A stretch of DNA of 64,000 nt from Heterohyrax brucei (lineage: Eukaryota > Chordata > Mammalia > Hyracoidea > Procaviidae): positions 132,982,796-133,046,795 of the forward strand of contig CM053142.1 of the NCBI GenBank assembly GCA_028571685.1, given 5' to 3'. Under the pieces are notes generated by a model. It saw only the letters and a list, made by a program, of their open reading frames with translations, was not told where the DNA came from and did no database searches. Numbering within the stretch: position 1 is the first letter of the stretch; each line of letters begins with the position of its first letter. Position numbers and translations under genes: made by a program. Positions 34,683 to 47,099 of the stretch are shown piece by piece.

Positions 34683-35884
34683 CCTGATGTATTGCCCCCG
34701 AAAGGAGTATATAGTGACCTTTCTTGTCCATTGTGGTGGATTTTACTTTAAAGTCTGTTTTATCTGAAATTACTATTGCTGCTCCTCTTTTGAAGGTTGC
34801 TAGCTTGGTACATGTTTTTTCTATCCTCTCAGTTTGTTTAAGTCAGATGTGTCTCTTGTAAGAAGCATACAAATGGATTGTGTTTTTTAAATCTGTTCTG
34901 CTACTCTTTGTCTCTTTTTTGGTGCATTGTATCTTTGAGTATATATCAGGTGTTGGTGAGCTTTCTAACTGAAAAACTTCCCTAAGTGTTTCTTTTAACT
35001 TGGGTTTGGCTTTTGCAAATTCTCTCAACTTCTGTTTATCTGAGAGTGTCCTAATTTCCTCATCATATTTGAGAGGCAGTCTTGTGGGATGTATAATCCT
35101 TGGCTGGCAGATTTTTTTCTTCCAGACATTTTGGATGTCATCCTTTACCTTCTTGCCAACATGGTTTCTGCTGAGTAATAAGAGTTTAGTCTTACTGACT
35201 CTTCTTTGTAGGTTATTTTTTTAAGTCTAATTGCCTTTAAAAGCCTTTCTTTTTCTTTAGTTTGGTAAGTTTGATTATACTGTGTCTCAGTTTCTTTGGG
35301 GATCTGCCTGGTGTGGAGTTCAGTGAACATTATGGAGAGAGAGCTTCTCCTGTTTCATGATCTCAGGAAGTTTTCTGTCAGCATTTCTTCAGCCATTCTC
35401 TCTGTGTTTCGTGTTATCCCTCCCATTCTGGCACTACAGTCATTGTTTTATTCTGCTTGGTACAGTGCCACATAACTCTTAGTAATTCTTTGTTGTTGTT
35501 GTTTTAAATTTTTTACTCTTGATTTTTCCTCAAATATGATGCTGTCAATTACTTTTTCTTCAGTCTCACTAATTCTTCATTCAAATGACAGAATTCGTCT
35601 CCTTTGACTCTGTTGAATTGTCTAATTTTGTAGTTTTCTCTTGCTAATTTGCTGAATTTCAGATAGTTTTTCTTCAAGTATTTCTTACAGCCTGTTTAAT
35701 TTTTCACTTCTTTGTGCTGCACTTTGCCTAATTTCCTTCCTGATATCTTGAACATTATTCTGTTTATTCTACCTCCGATAATTGCAGGACATCTTTGTCT
35801 GGAAAAGTTTTTGATTCTTTATTTTGGTAGTTTTCTGAAACCTTCATGGTCTGCGTCTTTCTTGTTTTAAAAGACGTCTTACTG

Positions 35885-38400
35885 TGCTTTAAGTGAAAGT
35901 TTGCAGTCTAAGTCAATTTGCTATATAAAACCCCACACACATACCTGTTTGCAGCTCTAGAGCTTTTCCCAACCCTATGGCAGCACCCTCTCCTTTATCC
36001 CCCTGTACTTCTTGTATTCATTTAACCAACTGCTGTCCTCTCCTCTCCACCTTCCCGTTTCATCTCTATAGAGGAGCTGCTATGACAGCCTCATCCATAT
36101 GTTTAAGCCAGCAAGCACACACTTGACCAGCATCACTCTGTGTCTTGTAGTCCAGTCCAGTTTTTGTCTGGATTGTGGGCTTCAATACTGGGCTAGCACA
36201 GAGTCCAGGGGCCTTGTTATCAGGGGACATTTTAGGATGTTGGACCATAAATTCTGGTGTTTTAATAGAGTACTAGATTTGTACCCCTGTTGTTCTCCTG
36301 CTACATCAAGGACTTTACATTGTGTACTCTGTCAAGGTAGCCATTGGTAGTCACTGGGCACCATGTCATTCTTCTGGTGCCATGCTCATGTTGTCTCCCA
36401 GTCATTTGACCCCTTTTGTCTCCTGGGCTCATACTTTCCTCATGTCTTTCATGTCCTTTGTTCTCTTCTGCTCCAGGTGGATTGAGGCCACTTGATGCTC
36501 CTTAGATGGCAGCTTGCTAACTTTTAAGACCCCAAACGCCATTCAGCAAAATGGGATGCAGAACTTTTGATTGATTGATAGATTGATTGTGATTGAGTGA
36601 ATTCACGTGATCACCTATGTGTAGCTCCTACTACTCTCCTTGCCTGGTGACAGCACCTCCTCCTTTCTGTTCTATACAAGTCATAGCTTCTTAACAATCT
36701 CCTGTCCCCTCTTCCCTGCCCTCTATACTCCCCTCTAGTAAGAGGCCAGTAGGGTGGCATCCTATAGATGTGTAGAACGATGAAGTGCACACATGATATG
36801 GTCACTCTGTGTCACCGAGTCCAGTCCATTCCTGTCTGAGGAATTGACCTCAGTAATGACTTCTGAACAGGGGCAGCATCAGGTCTAGGGGTCATGCTCC
36901 CAGGGGAACCCCCAGGTCTTCGGACCCTCAGTTGCAGTCTTTTAGTGGAGTTCTTAGGGTGCACCCTTTCTTATTTTCGTATTACCACTGGTACTCAACT
37001 TCGTGAGCCCCATCATGACTGTCACTGGAAATAGCCAGGCACCATCTGGTTCTTCTGGTCACATGTTGATGTAGTCACCCATTCACATGGGTCTTTCTGT
37101 CTTCTGGGTCCTCTTTCTCCCATGTCATTTTTGTCCTTGTTGATCATCTGTCACTGCTGAGTTGGGACCGGACCGTTTGTTGTACCTCAGATGGCAGCTT
37201 GCTAGTTTTTAAGACCCCAGATGCCATTCACCAATATGGGGTGGAGAAGACACCTTTAGCAGTAGGCTAGTTATGCCAATTGGCCTTGATACCCCCTGAG
37301 AGCATGGTCCCTGGAACCCCACCCCAGCTACTCTGTCCTTGCCATATTGGGTTAAGATTGTAAGAGTTTTCACATTATGTTGAAGTCCTGTAAAACTGAT
37401 CTTCTTTGTAATATGTGCTGTCACAGATTGAGCCCAACCAAATTTCTGTCAACTATCTAATCCATAACCAGAACTCCAGAACATTTTCTTTTTTTTTTAA
37501 AAAAAAGTTATACCAGTTGATCTAAATGTCCCCTGAAACCATGGTACTCAGCCCCTCAGACTCCTCGTGGTCTGGTTCTTTAAATGATTTGAAATCTGAG
37601 CCATCGGAAAGTTGTTGTAACTTATTTATTATATATATTTACATATATATTTTTAGTTTGTAAGTGTTCAGATAGATGGTTGTATGACCTAGTTTGATTA
37701 TTGAAGCTTCTAACCACCTGTCATTGGGTGGCATGCACATTGGGTGGTTAGAATTGTATTTGGCTTGGAAACTCAGTATGGGCAATTTGTGTAGGCTCAG
37801 GTTGCTGGCTGTAAGCACTCTGAGAAAGGTGGGTGGTTTCTGGCTTAGGTACTGGCAGATATTTTTCTTTTTATTTTCATGTTGTATCCCTCTTTGAGGC
37901 TGAGTGAATATTTTAGCATGTATAAGGGGTACCCCTTCTCCCTTGGGTTGTATGTCAGAGTTTGGTGCCCAATGCAGAGTTGTAAAGGGAGTGAAGATCA
38001 GTCCGTAGGAAAGACTTGAATCTGTATGAGTTTGCAAACACTTAGCTTATTGACACTCAAATGGAAATCTTCTCAGATTGTGTAGGCATGACATTCTGAA
38101 GTTCACCTTCCTCACTGAGATAGATGCTCTCTGCTGCTTATGCTGCCGCTCAAGCAGTTCATGGCACTGTCGCTACTGCACTGACAGTAGTGGGTCCTTC
38201 TGTGGCATGCACATTTATTTCTGAGCCAGATTGGTTGCTTCTGGACCTGCTGTCCCCTTGTTGTCCCCTAGTATGATCTTTGAGCTTTCCGCTGGATATT
38301 CAGGGCTCCTCAAATGTCCTGTGTAGTCCATTGAGTTGTTTTTCTTTGTTGTCAAGAGGATTCACAGGTTGCGTGTGGCAACTCCATTTTAGCCCTTTCT
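35885..38400 (-). mobile_element. Second antisense L1: B-type 3' UTR and upstream part
   Basis: 35885-36565 is a complete-looking B-type 3' UTR (aagtgaaagtttgcagtcta ... cttttaagaccccaaacgcc). After the A-type insert it resumes at about 37495 (ataccagttgatctaaatgt). 37600-38400 holds further text I take to be the same element, without a recognisable ORF. The frame at 37639-38037 has no known domain. The upstream limit is uncertain. Confidence 0.5.
36590..37490 (-). mobile_element. L1 3' end ('A-type') inserted in the second L1
   Basis: Same order as the 30485 copy: gtgtagctcctactactctc, aggggcagcatcaggtctag, tttttaagaccccagatgcc. It is more diverged. A TTGA-rich stretch at 36568-36597 marks the left edge. 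Confidence 0.65.
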
Positions 38401-38529
38401 CCCATAAAATCACTTTACTATGTATTTGAAAACAGTAAGTGATTTGTGACTGGTGGGTAGACAAAGGAAAGGTAACATTTCAATACTATGTGGAATACTT
38501 TCTGTAATTATTCATTAGTCACTTGCTCC

Positions 38530-38960
38530 ACAGATGTTTATTTAATACATATTATGTGCCAGGCACTAACCTAAGAGAAAATAACAGTGAAGAAAACATA
38601 TGGTTTGGCAGGTGGTGGTAAGAGTATGGAGAAAAACAAATCAAGGGAATATGGAGCATTTATAGAGTGCAAATTGGGATAGGGTGGTCATGGCAGTTCT
38701 CCCCTAGAAGTTGATCAGATGAGCCTATAATGAGCAACATATGTATATCCAGGAGAAAGAGGTTCCCAGGAGGGATAATAGCAAAGATCAGTTGCCTTGA
38801 GAGAAAGGAGTATTCTTGTCTTACTGTGACTGAAAGCTGTAAGGAAGACTGGCTGTAGTAAAGAGGTTGAGGGGAAGCATGAATACAAAAACTGGGTGAG
38901 AGGTGGATCAGAAAAACGTTTTGGTAAAGCCGTTTATCAGGGTGCAGACTTTTACTCTGA
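38530..38960 (+). repeat. Ancient repeat family X (copy 5)
   Basis: tacatattatgtgccaggca ... gactggctgtagtaaagagg ... cttttactctgagt. The minus frame of 107 codons over it is chance. Confidence 0.45.
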
Positions 38961-38989
38961 GTAGTTCCATATATATTGCTCATAGTTGT

Positions 38990-39130
38990 TCCCGTTTTAC
39001 AGTTACTTGATAAAGATTCTGTGAGTTAATCAGTAACTGACTTCTCCAAAGTCACGTATCTACTGAGGAGCAGAACAAAGCTTTGAGATTAATTTGATTC
39101 CAAATTCAATGCTTTTGTCATTATACCTAC
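38990..39130 (-). repeat. MIR SINE, antisense
   Basis: cttctccaaagtcacgtatc ... aatttgattccaaattcaat ... tgtcattatacc is the antisense of the MIR core and head. Confidence 0.6.
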
Positions 39131-39342
39131 TCTTAGTATGTTTCTGGAGGCATTTGCTGCTTTGTTGTTGTTTTTTAAAACCTGCATCCATATTGTGATT
39201 TCCTGAAAAAAGAAATCACAGAATAATGGCCTTTACTGTGCAGTGTATCCTGGGTTATGTTTTAAAACAAACTGCTTTTGACTCACTAAATTGATTTCAC
39301 AACCCACACTGTTGGGATGTAGTTCACAGTTTGTAAAACTCT

Positions 39343-39548
39343 GCGCTGTGTCCTGGATGGTGCAGGCAGTTAACATGCTTGCCTACTAACTGAAAGATTG
39401 GAGGCTTGACTCTGCTACCTATTTGCACCTCGGAAGAAAACTCTGGCAGTGTACTTCATAAAAATTAGACACTGAAAAGCCTATGGAGTACATTTCTGCT
39501 CTGACACACAAAGGTGTCCATGAGCCTGAGTCCACTTGAGCATCTTTT
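39343..39548 (+). mobile_element. AfroSINE, long-body form
   Basis: gtgtcctggatggtgcaggc ... actaactgaaagattggagg ... cactgaaaagcctatggagt ... gagcctgagtccacttgagc. Confidence 0.85.
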
Positions 39549-39762
39549 ATTCACACCTTGTTATGAGTAAAGCTGCATTTTACATACATGTTTTGCAGTA
39601 CTAGAAGGTTTTATATGTCTTTGGCTGTGAATCACAATGCTAAGAGCTGTACCTTTGTGTATGTTAAAAAAAATTTGTGATGAGTAGCTCTTAAACTGGG
39701 AAACAGGATATAATGAAATTTGTAGATATAAAAATATGTATGTATTACGCTAACTGTGCTAA

Positions 39763-39806
39763 CACATTGCTGTTGAATCAGTTCTGACTCATAGTGACCC
39801 TTTAGT
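39763..39806 (-). mobile_element. AfroSINE 3' fragment
   Basis: cattgctgttgaatcagttc tgactcatagtgaccc, 44 bp only. Confidence 0.6.
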
Positions 39807-40185
39807 ACATTTTTCAGTGGGTTCTCAGAAATTTATATACTTACATAAACATAACCATGATTAAGGTAAGGAATATTTCCATTACTCTGAAGTTCTCATC
39901 TCCACTTTTGGTGCTGAACAATCACTAATGTGGTTTCTGGTACTGCAGATTATTTTTTTCCTAGCATTTCAAGTAAATGGAATCTTACAGTGCTTTTTCT
40001 TTTGTCTGTTTTTGTTTTTGCTCAGTACACTATATTCTGTTGTATACTGCTATTCTAAATGGTACCTGAAACATATTTTTTTAAATGAATGCACATTTGG
40101 TTTAGTAAGTATCTAATCTTTGCCATAATTTTACTGCCTTTCTTTCTGTATCACAAGGATGCTAAAAGCTCTTCTAGATTTTATA

Positions 40186-41730
40186 TCTCTGTCAGTTTGT
40201 TGTACTGTGAGAACTTGCCTGTCGCTGTGATACTGGAAGCTATGCTAGAGATATTCAAACACCAGCAGGTTCATTCATGGCAGACAGGTTTCACTGGAGC
40301 TTCCAGACTTAAGAAGAAGGATTCAGTGGTCTATTTCTGAAAAGAATTAGGCAGTGAAAACCTCATGAACAGTAGCAGATGAGCCCCTAAAATTGGAAGG
40401 CTCTCAAGATGTGGCTGGGGGAATGCTGCCTCCTCAGAGTAGAGTCAGCCTTAATCAAATGGATGGAGTCAAGCTTTTGGGACCTCATTTGCTGGTGTGG
40501 TATGACACAGTTTGGGAAGAGACAGCTGCAAACATTCATTAATAAACATGGAAGGTACAAAATATGAAACTAGGAGAATTAGAAATCATCAGAGATGAAT
40601 GAAACATGTAGACATCAGTATCCTAGGCATTATCAGTGAGCTGAAAATGACTGGTATTGGTCATTTTGAATCAATAATACGATCTTACTGTGCCAGAAAT
40701 GTGTTTCATTGACTATGCAAAGGCATTTGATTGGATCATAACAAATTATGGCTAACAATGTGTGAATGGGAATTCCAGAACATATAATTGTACCCTTAAG
40801 GAATCTACGTGGATCAAGAGGCAGTTGTACGAACAGAAGAAGGGGACATTGCATGATTTGAAGTCAGGAAAGGTGTGTGTCAAGATTGTATCCTTTTGCC
40901 ACATCTTTTCAGTCTGTATGCCAGGCAGATAATCTGAGAAGTTAGACTGTATGAAGAAGAACAAGGCATGAGGGTGGGAGGAAGACTCATTAACAACCTG
41001 TGTTACACAGATGACACTTCCTTACTTGCTGGAAGTGAACAGGATTTGAAACACTGGTGAAGATCAAAGACCACAGCCTTCAGTATGGGTTGCACGTCAA
41101 AATAAGGATCTCCCCAACTGGACCTGGAAGCAGCTTGATGACAAGTGAGGAAAGGATTGAGATCGTCAAGGATTTCATTTTCCTTGGTTCCACAATCAAC
41201 ACCCATGGAAGTGGCATTCAGGAAATCAAGGGGCGCATTGTGTGGGAAAGTTGGCTGCAATGTTCTTTAAAGTGCTGGAAAGTAAAGCTGTCACCTTGAA
41301 GACTAAAGTGTCCCTGACCCAAACGATAGTATTTTTAGTGGCATTACATATATAGAAAGCTGGACAGTGAACAAGGAAGACAGAAAAAGAATTGATGCCT
41401 TTGAATTGTCGTGTTGGAGAAGAATACTGGATGCACCATGTACTACCAAAAGAACAAACCGATCTTGTTCTGGAAGAAGGACAGTGGTCTTACATACTGT
41501 GGACATGTTGTCAGGAGGGGTCAGCCTCTGGGAAGGATACCATGCTGGTTGAATGGAGAGTCAGCGGAAAAGAGGAAGATCCTCAACAAGATGGATTGAC
41601 ACAGTGGCTGCAGTGATGGGCTTAAGCATGAGACGATTGTGGACATGGTGCAGGACCAGGTAGCGTTTCATTCTGTTGTGCATACGGTCATTATGGGTCA
41701 GAAAAAATGCAGTGGCACCTGAGAACAACA
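40186..41730 (+). mobile_element. RTE/BovB-type LINE with intact 5' end but lacking most of the endonuclease
   Basis: The 5' end is present (ctgtcagtttgttgtactgt; gtttcactggagcttccaga). The first endonuclease residues follow to about 40675 (gactggtattggtcattttg), then the text jumps into the RT palm at about 40690 (CFIDYAKAFDW-like). It continues through a YTDD site near 40984 and the C-terminal domain (broken frames 41057-41299 and 41367-41616) to the 3' end at 41730. About the middle third of the ORF is missing. Confidence 0.8.
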
Positions 41731-43012
41731 TGTCAGAAATGGCAAAGAGGATTGGTGTAGCATTTGTCATCAAAAAGAACATTTCAGGGTCTGTTCTGAA
41801 GTATAATGCTGTCAGTGATAGGATGTCTGTATGCCTGAAAGGAAGACGAGTTAGTACAACTCTTACTCAAATTTATATGTTAATCAAATGCCTAATTTTT
41901 TTTGCCAGCCAAGTGCCAGTAATGAAAAAGTTGAAGATTTTTACTAACTTCTGCAGTCTGAAATTGATCAAGCATGCAGCCAGGGTAGACTGATAATCAA
42001 CGGTGACTGGAATGCAAAAGCTAGAAACAAAGAGGGATCGGTAGTTGGAAAATATGGCCTTGGTGATATTTGCTTGTGAACATCAAGTAGGTGAAGCAAA
42101 AGGGAGAATTGATGAAGTAAAAGAGCTATATGTAGAGGATCTAAAGGATAGTTCAGACTGACCAAGTAACATAATGACATGTGCAAAGAGCTAGAGATGA
42201 AGAACCAAAAAGGAAGAACACACATGGCATTTTTCAAACTAAAAGAACTGATGAAAAAACTCAAGCCTCCAGTTACAGTACTGAGGGATTCTGTAGGGAA
42301 AATAGCAGTTGATGTAGGAAGTGTTAAAAGAGACAAGGAATACCCAGCGTCTGTATGCCAAAAACAATTGGTTGATGTTAAGCCATTTCAGGAGGTAGCA
42401 AATGATAAGGATCCAATGATACTGAAGGAAGAAGTCCAGGCTACACTGAAGGCATTAGCGAAAAACAAGTTTCAAGGAATTGACAGAATACTGATTGACA
42501 TGTTTCAGTGGTGCTGCAAGTACTTGCTTGTCTGTGCCAAGAAATTTGGAAAACAATTACCTGGTCATTCCGTCTTAGACTGACCCAAATCATGGTGTTT
42601 CCAGTCACGTAGTATGCATGTGAAAACTGGATAATGAATAAGAAAACTGAAAAAGATGGCAAAGAGTACTGAGTATACCAGTGGTTGTCAAAAGATGGAA
42701 CTAATCTGTCTTGGAAGACGTAGAACCAAAATGCTCTTTAGAGGTAAGGGTGGGAAGACTACATCTCATCAAGTACTTCGTACATGTTATCAGGAGAGGT
42801 CAGTCCCTGGAGTAGGACAGCAGGCTTGATAAAGTAGAGACAAAAAGTACTCCTCATAGAAAGAAGAGGAAGATTCCCTCCAATGAGATAGAGTAACTCA
42901 GTGGCTGGAACAATGGGCTCAAGTATAACAACCGTTTTGATGGTGACACAGGACCAGGTACTATTTCCTTTTGGATGGGCTATCTGTGAGTCCGAATTGA
43001 CTCAGATAACAA
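41731..43012 (+). mobile_element. RTE/BovB-type LINE, second tandem copy, starts in the endonuclease
   Basis: Begins directly at the previous copy's end with endonuclease text (KRIGVAFVIKKN...LKYNAVSDR; frame 41676-41993). It continues with the ORF middle at 42179-42583 (a 134-codon frame: MAFFKLKELMKKLKP ... EVQATLKALAKNK), then jumps near 42575 past the RT core to the 3' end. The two copies lack different parts of the ORF. Confidence 0.75.
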
Positions 43013-43104
43013 CAAGAGACTTAAATATGTGTATAGATTCTGTAAAAGAGTGATTTATAAAAGTAAGTCAGCCATAATGAAAGGTGTACATACAAGTTTT
43101 AAAG

Positions 43105-43264
43105 CTAAGTGGACTTGACTTCAATCCCTGTGCTAACACTCTATACCTTTAGGAAAGTTGTTAACCTTTCAGAACCCTAATTTCCTCTTTTAAAATGTAG
43201 ACAGCTAGTGTACTTGCTCTGAACAGTTACTGAAATGAGTACTGTATGTAACGTATTAAATGTA
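43105..43264 (+). repeat. MIR SINE
   Basis: taggaaagttgttaaccttt ... ctaatttcctcttttaaaat ... tactgaaatgagtactgtat follows MIR order. Confidence 0.6.
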
Positions 43265-43267
43265 AAA

Positions 43268-44250
43268 TGTTGTTAGATGCCATTGAGTTGGTTCTGGCTT
43301 ATAGCGACCGTTTATACAATAGAACTACCTACTGCTTGGTCCTGTGCCATGCCTGCAGTCATTGTTATGCTTCAGATCACTGTTAAGTCACTGTGCCATT
43401 CCTTCTCACTTAGGATCTTCCTCTTTTTCACTGAAACTCTACAGAATGTGATTTCCTTCTCCAGGGATTTATCCCTCCTGACAGCATGGCCAAAGTATGT
43501 AAGACACAGTCTCACCATCCTTGCTTCCAAGGAGCACTCTGGTTGTCCTTCTTCCAGAGTAGATCTGTTTGTTCTTCTGGATATATATGGTATATTCACT
43601 ATTCTTCTACAACATGACAGTTTAAAGGCATCCATTCTTCTGTTGTCTTCTTTATTCATTGTCCAGTCAGTGTTCACATGTATAAGATGGAATTGAAAAC
43701 ACCTTAGTGTGGGTCAGGCTCGCCTTAGTCTTCAAGGTGACATCGTTGCTTTTGAACACTTTAAAGATGTCTTTTGCAGTGAATTTCCCATGAAATGCGT
43801 CTCTTGCTTTCTTAAGTGCTGTGTCTTATGGGTATTTATTGTGGATTCAAGTAACATGAAATCTTAACAGCCTCAGTCTTGTCTGTCTTAATAATGATGT
43901 TGCTTGTTGGTCCAGTTGTAATGATTTTTGTTTTCTTGATACTGAGGTATAATCCTTACTGAATGCTGTGGTCTTTGATCTTCCTCAGTGTTTCAAGTCC
44001 TCTTGCAGGAAGCAATGTTGTGTCATCTGTGTATTGCAGATTAATGAGTTTTCCTCCAATTCTGATGCCCTGTTCTTCGTATAGTCCAGCTTCTTGGATT
44101 ATTTGCTCAGCATACAGATTGAATAAGTATGGTAAAAGGGTGCAGCCTTGATGTACACTCTTCCTCACTTTAAATTATGCAGTGGCCCCTTGTTCTGTTT
44201 GAACATTTGCCTTTTTATTCATGTATAGATTCCTCATGATGTTTTTGTAA
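43268..44250 (-). mobile_element. RTE/BovB-type LINE, antisense, last kilobase
   Basis: 3' end at 43268 (gttgttagatgccattgagt). The C-terminal domain is at 43372-43677 (minus) and the RT end at 43956-44168, reading KSVHQGCTLLPYLFNLYAEQI ... LQYTDDTTLL, so the catalytic motif is YTDD. Truncated near 44250. It faces the plus-strand copies to its left. Confidence 0.88.
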
Positions 44251-44431
44251 AAATGATAGTTTAATTTCAAGGCAGTTTTGTTGGGAATCATGTGTTATCC
44301 ACCTGTAGTTTCAGTTTTATATCTTATTAGTTGTAATAACCACATGCGTATGTTAACTTGCATTTGAAGTTGCACTGAATTGTCTTTGCTAATTAATATT
44401 AATATTATTATCAACTATTGATATAGTACAT

Positions 44432-44580
44432 GTGGAAATTCTGGTGGCATAATGGATAAGTGCTGCACGTGCAGTTCAAATCCCCAGGTGCTCCGTGGAA
44501 ACTGTAGAGCAGTGCTGCTCTGTCCTAAAGGGTCACTATGAGTCGGAATTGACTTGATGGCAGTGGGTTTGGTTTGGGGG
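44432..44580 (+). mobile_element. AfroSINE, slightly shortened
   Basis: ggaaattctggtggcataat ... gtcactatgagtcggaattg ... gatggcagtgggtttggttt. The region between head and B box is deleted. Confidence 0.88.
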
Positions 44581-44816
44581 GGTGTAGTACATATAATGTA
44601 TACCTCTCACTGTAAAAATAATATCTTGAAAAAATGGGAAGGGATGGTAGAATAGAGGACGAAACTTTAATCTCACCTTTTCATTATTGATGAATATAGC
44701 ACATTTGTCTCCAGGAAACTAACATTTATTTGAGTCAGATTCTGTAGGAGGTGACTTGCAAATACCATTCATTCATTCATCAAAATTTAGCGCTTGCAGT
44801 GTACCAGGCATTCTTA

Positions 44817-44922
44817 CAAAAACCAAAATTCAAGTGTACTGCCATCGAGTTGTTGCCAACTCATAGTGATCAAATAGGGCAAAGTAGAATTGCCCCATAG
44901 AGTTTCCAAGGAGCTGTGGCAT
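44817..44922 (-). mobile_element. AfroSINE 3' half, antisense
   Basis: gtgtactgccatcgagttgt ... catagagtttccaaggagct. Confidence 0.85.
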
Positions 44923-45234
44923 TCTTTGAAGTACTGAGGATACAGTTACTTGATTCTGAGCTTTTGAGGTTAGTAAGTTTTAAAATCCTTGTCCAGCTTA
45001 ATGCTCAGTACTTATTAAGCATTATATAAATGTTTGGTGAATGCATTAATATTTCTTCTAGGTCTTTGCTCCCAGGAGAGTTAATGTGTTTTAGTGAATC
45101 CTGGTGACCATTAGATAGTTTTAAAACTTGTCCAGATAACCGAAAGGTTATTAAACGTTATACTTGCCTGTGAGCATTGATATAGTTTAAGTGACTTCCT
45201 AATTAGGCTTGTGTCTAATAAGCCTTAACCTTTG

Positions 45235-45965
45235 TACAAGTGACATCTGACACAAATTACCGGGAGGTAGACCAGATTTTACAGGATAAGGGCACAGTCC
45301 TACCAAGTCTGCCCAAGAATTCAGACACTGTCCACATGTTCCAGAGTTCCCTGGCCACCCCTGCTTCTGACTTAGACTGGTTGAAGGTGGAGGGTTTCCG
45401 GTGTCCCTCAGGTCCATCATTTGCTAAGGACAACCCAAAGAGCAAAGTGGAAGCTCTATACATGCAGTTTTATTACAGCAGGTGGATACAAATCTCAACT
45501 AGAGGAAAGTGGGAGAAGGTCCCAGTCTTGAAGCTTCCATTATTTTCTCGTGGCTTTTGGATACATCGCCTTCTGGGCAAACTGATGGGTTATCATATGT
45601 AGAATATTGTCACGGAAGGTAGCTCATTTGAGCTTCTGTGTCCAGAGATGTGATTGAGGCTTCGTTTCATAGTCATGATAGACTGAGTCAGACAGATGGC
45701 TGAATTCAATCTCAAGCTTCTATTCTGTTTTGGGGCCGGAGTGAGTGGGGTGGGTATCACATGGTCAAGCTCCAAGCATCTAATCACATGATTGGTCATT
45801 CAGGCATGGCTGGCTCCCCAGAGTAATTGTATATGTAGAATACTGAGGAGCCTAACATGACTCATGTATAAACTGTCAGTTGTAGAGTAAGAAATCCATT
45901 GTCAATAACAAAGATACACAGTCTATTTAGAGGCTAACCCCCCAGAAATCAGGGACAATGACCAG
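45235..45965. repeat. Old LTR-like repeat
   Basis: The stretch around 45840-45960 (aataacaaagatacacagtc ... aatcagggacaatgaccaga) resembles the end of an old ERVL-type LTR. A 120-codon plus frame at 45240-45602 lies in it. That protein has no motif I recognise and no flanking splice or coding context, so I treat it as fortuitous. Confidence 0.35.
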
Positions 45966-47099
45966 ACTTCCAATTTTTCACTACACACTTGAAAAGTTGA
46001 AAGTGTTGTTAGAAAGAGTAGATTTCTCAATGTATGGTATTGAATATTTGCAATGAGGATACCAAGTTTTTAAAGGATGTCTTTTGGTATTTTTCTTTTT
46101 TTCCAGAGTAAAATTTTACTGTTTGCCATTGTGTCGTGTCTTTTTCTTAAAACTTACAGGGTAAGTCTTAATAACTGCTTATAGCGAATGTACTGTAACC
46201 ACACATTTGGTAGCGTAAGTTACCAGATGAAAACAGTAAAAAAAAGAAAATATGGTTCAGTTTGAAAATGTGTTGTGTACAATGAAAGATGAAAGTCGTT
46301 AGTAGGAAAAAGTACAAGTGGAAGATTGGATAGAGTTAATCAGTGATGTGAAAGAGGAACTTTGAAAATATTATAAATATAGTTAAAAGCCTTAAAGCTA
46401 GTATTCGGATTTTAAACAGTGTGGAAACTGTTTCATTTAGGGAGTGTGTCTCTATTTTGAGTGCCTTAGACACTAAGAGTTCAGTGAAGGTGGTGATACA
46501 TGAGTTACTTCAGTAATAAAGAAGAAATCAAACACAAGGAAAATTACTTATTTAGGTAAGACTGTCCAGACTAATTGAATGTTCTTGGCTTTTCATAATA
46601 AATGTATTAGTTTATGGAAATATTAGTCATTTTCTATGGATTAGAATATTTTGTTGGTAGTTAAATGTGTTTAATAAAGATAGAAAAACACTTAAAAGGA
46701 AATATATAGGAGGAAAAATATTTTTAAGAGAACTCATTGAAAAGATGAGGTATTTATTTTGACATACCTGGCGCATTGGTCGTAACCTTGAAAAGATCAT
46801 TCTTTATCACTTTCATCTAGTAATAGTTTACTTTTTGCCATTCCTCTTTGTATCTTCATACTTTGTTATCATGTCAAAAATCATTTCTCTTAATTCTTAA
46901 GTAGAATGAAAATGTCATGACAGCACGTACTATGTCTATCTTATTTAGTCTCTTGTCAATAATTCCAGTACCTAGAACAGCAAAGTATGAATGACTGTCT
47001 GACTAGAATTTGTTGCCTGGACAGCTTTTGAATATAGCTGTTTTAGTGGGCTTGAAGTGATACTTGATTGTGGCTGTAACTTGAATTACCTTCATTCCT
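45966..47099. other. AT-rich DNA, nothing recognised
   Basis: No coding frame or repeat family could be supported. Confidence 0.4.

Larger units (their letters stand above)
30235..35870 (-). mobile_element. L1 LINE, antisense, long but decayed
   Basis: From left to right on this strand it runs 3' to 5'. The 3' UTR ('B-type', 30235-30480 and 31265-31850) is interrupted by another L1 3' end. A 3' region at 31860-32400 has the ctgctgggtcat-type text. ORF2 reverse transcriptase follows: a minus frame at 33536-33823 reads VSVDAGKAFNKDQHAFML...NIILNGEKL, the RT palm of L1 ORF2. The endonuclease region around 34700-34900 reads ttaaagtctgttttatctga. Coiled-coil-like ORF1 text lies to about 35870. 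Frameshifts are everywhere; it is not an active copy. L1 ORF2p carries out endonuclease nicking and target-primed reverse transcription. Confidence 0.75.

Noticed and set aside
34406..34687. 93-codon plus frame resembling reverse transcriptase
   Set aside because: A short L1 ORF2 fragment joined to an antisense SINE; not a separate gene.
42179..42583. 134-codon plus frame
   Set aside because: It is a surviving piece of an RTE LINE ORF, not a host gene; the element is internally deleted.
45240..45602. 120-codon plus frame
   Set aside because: No recognisable motif; embedded in an old LTR-like repeat.
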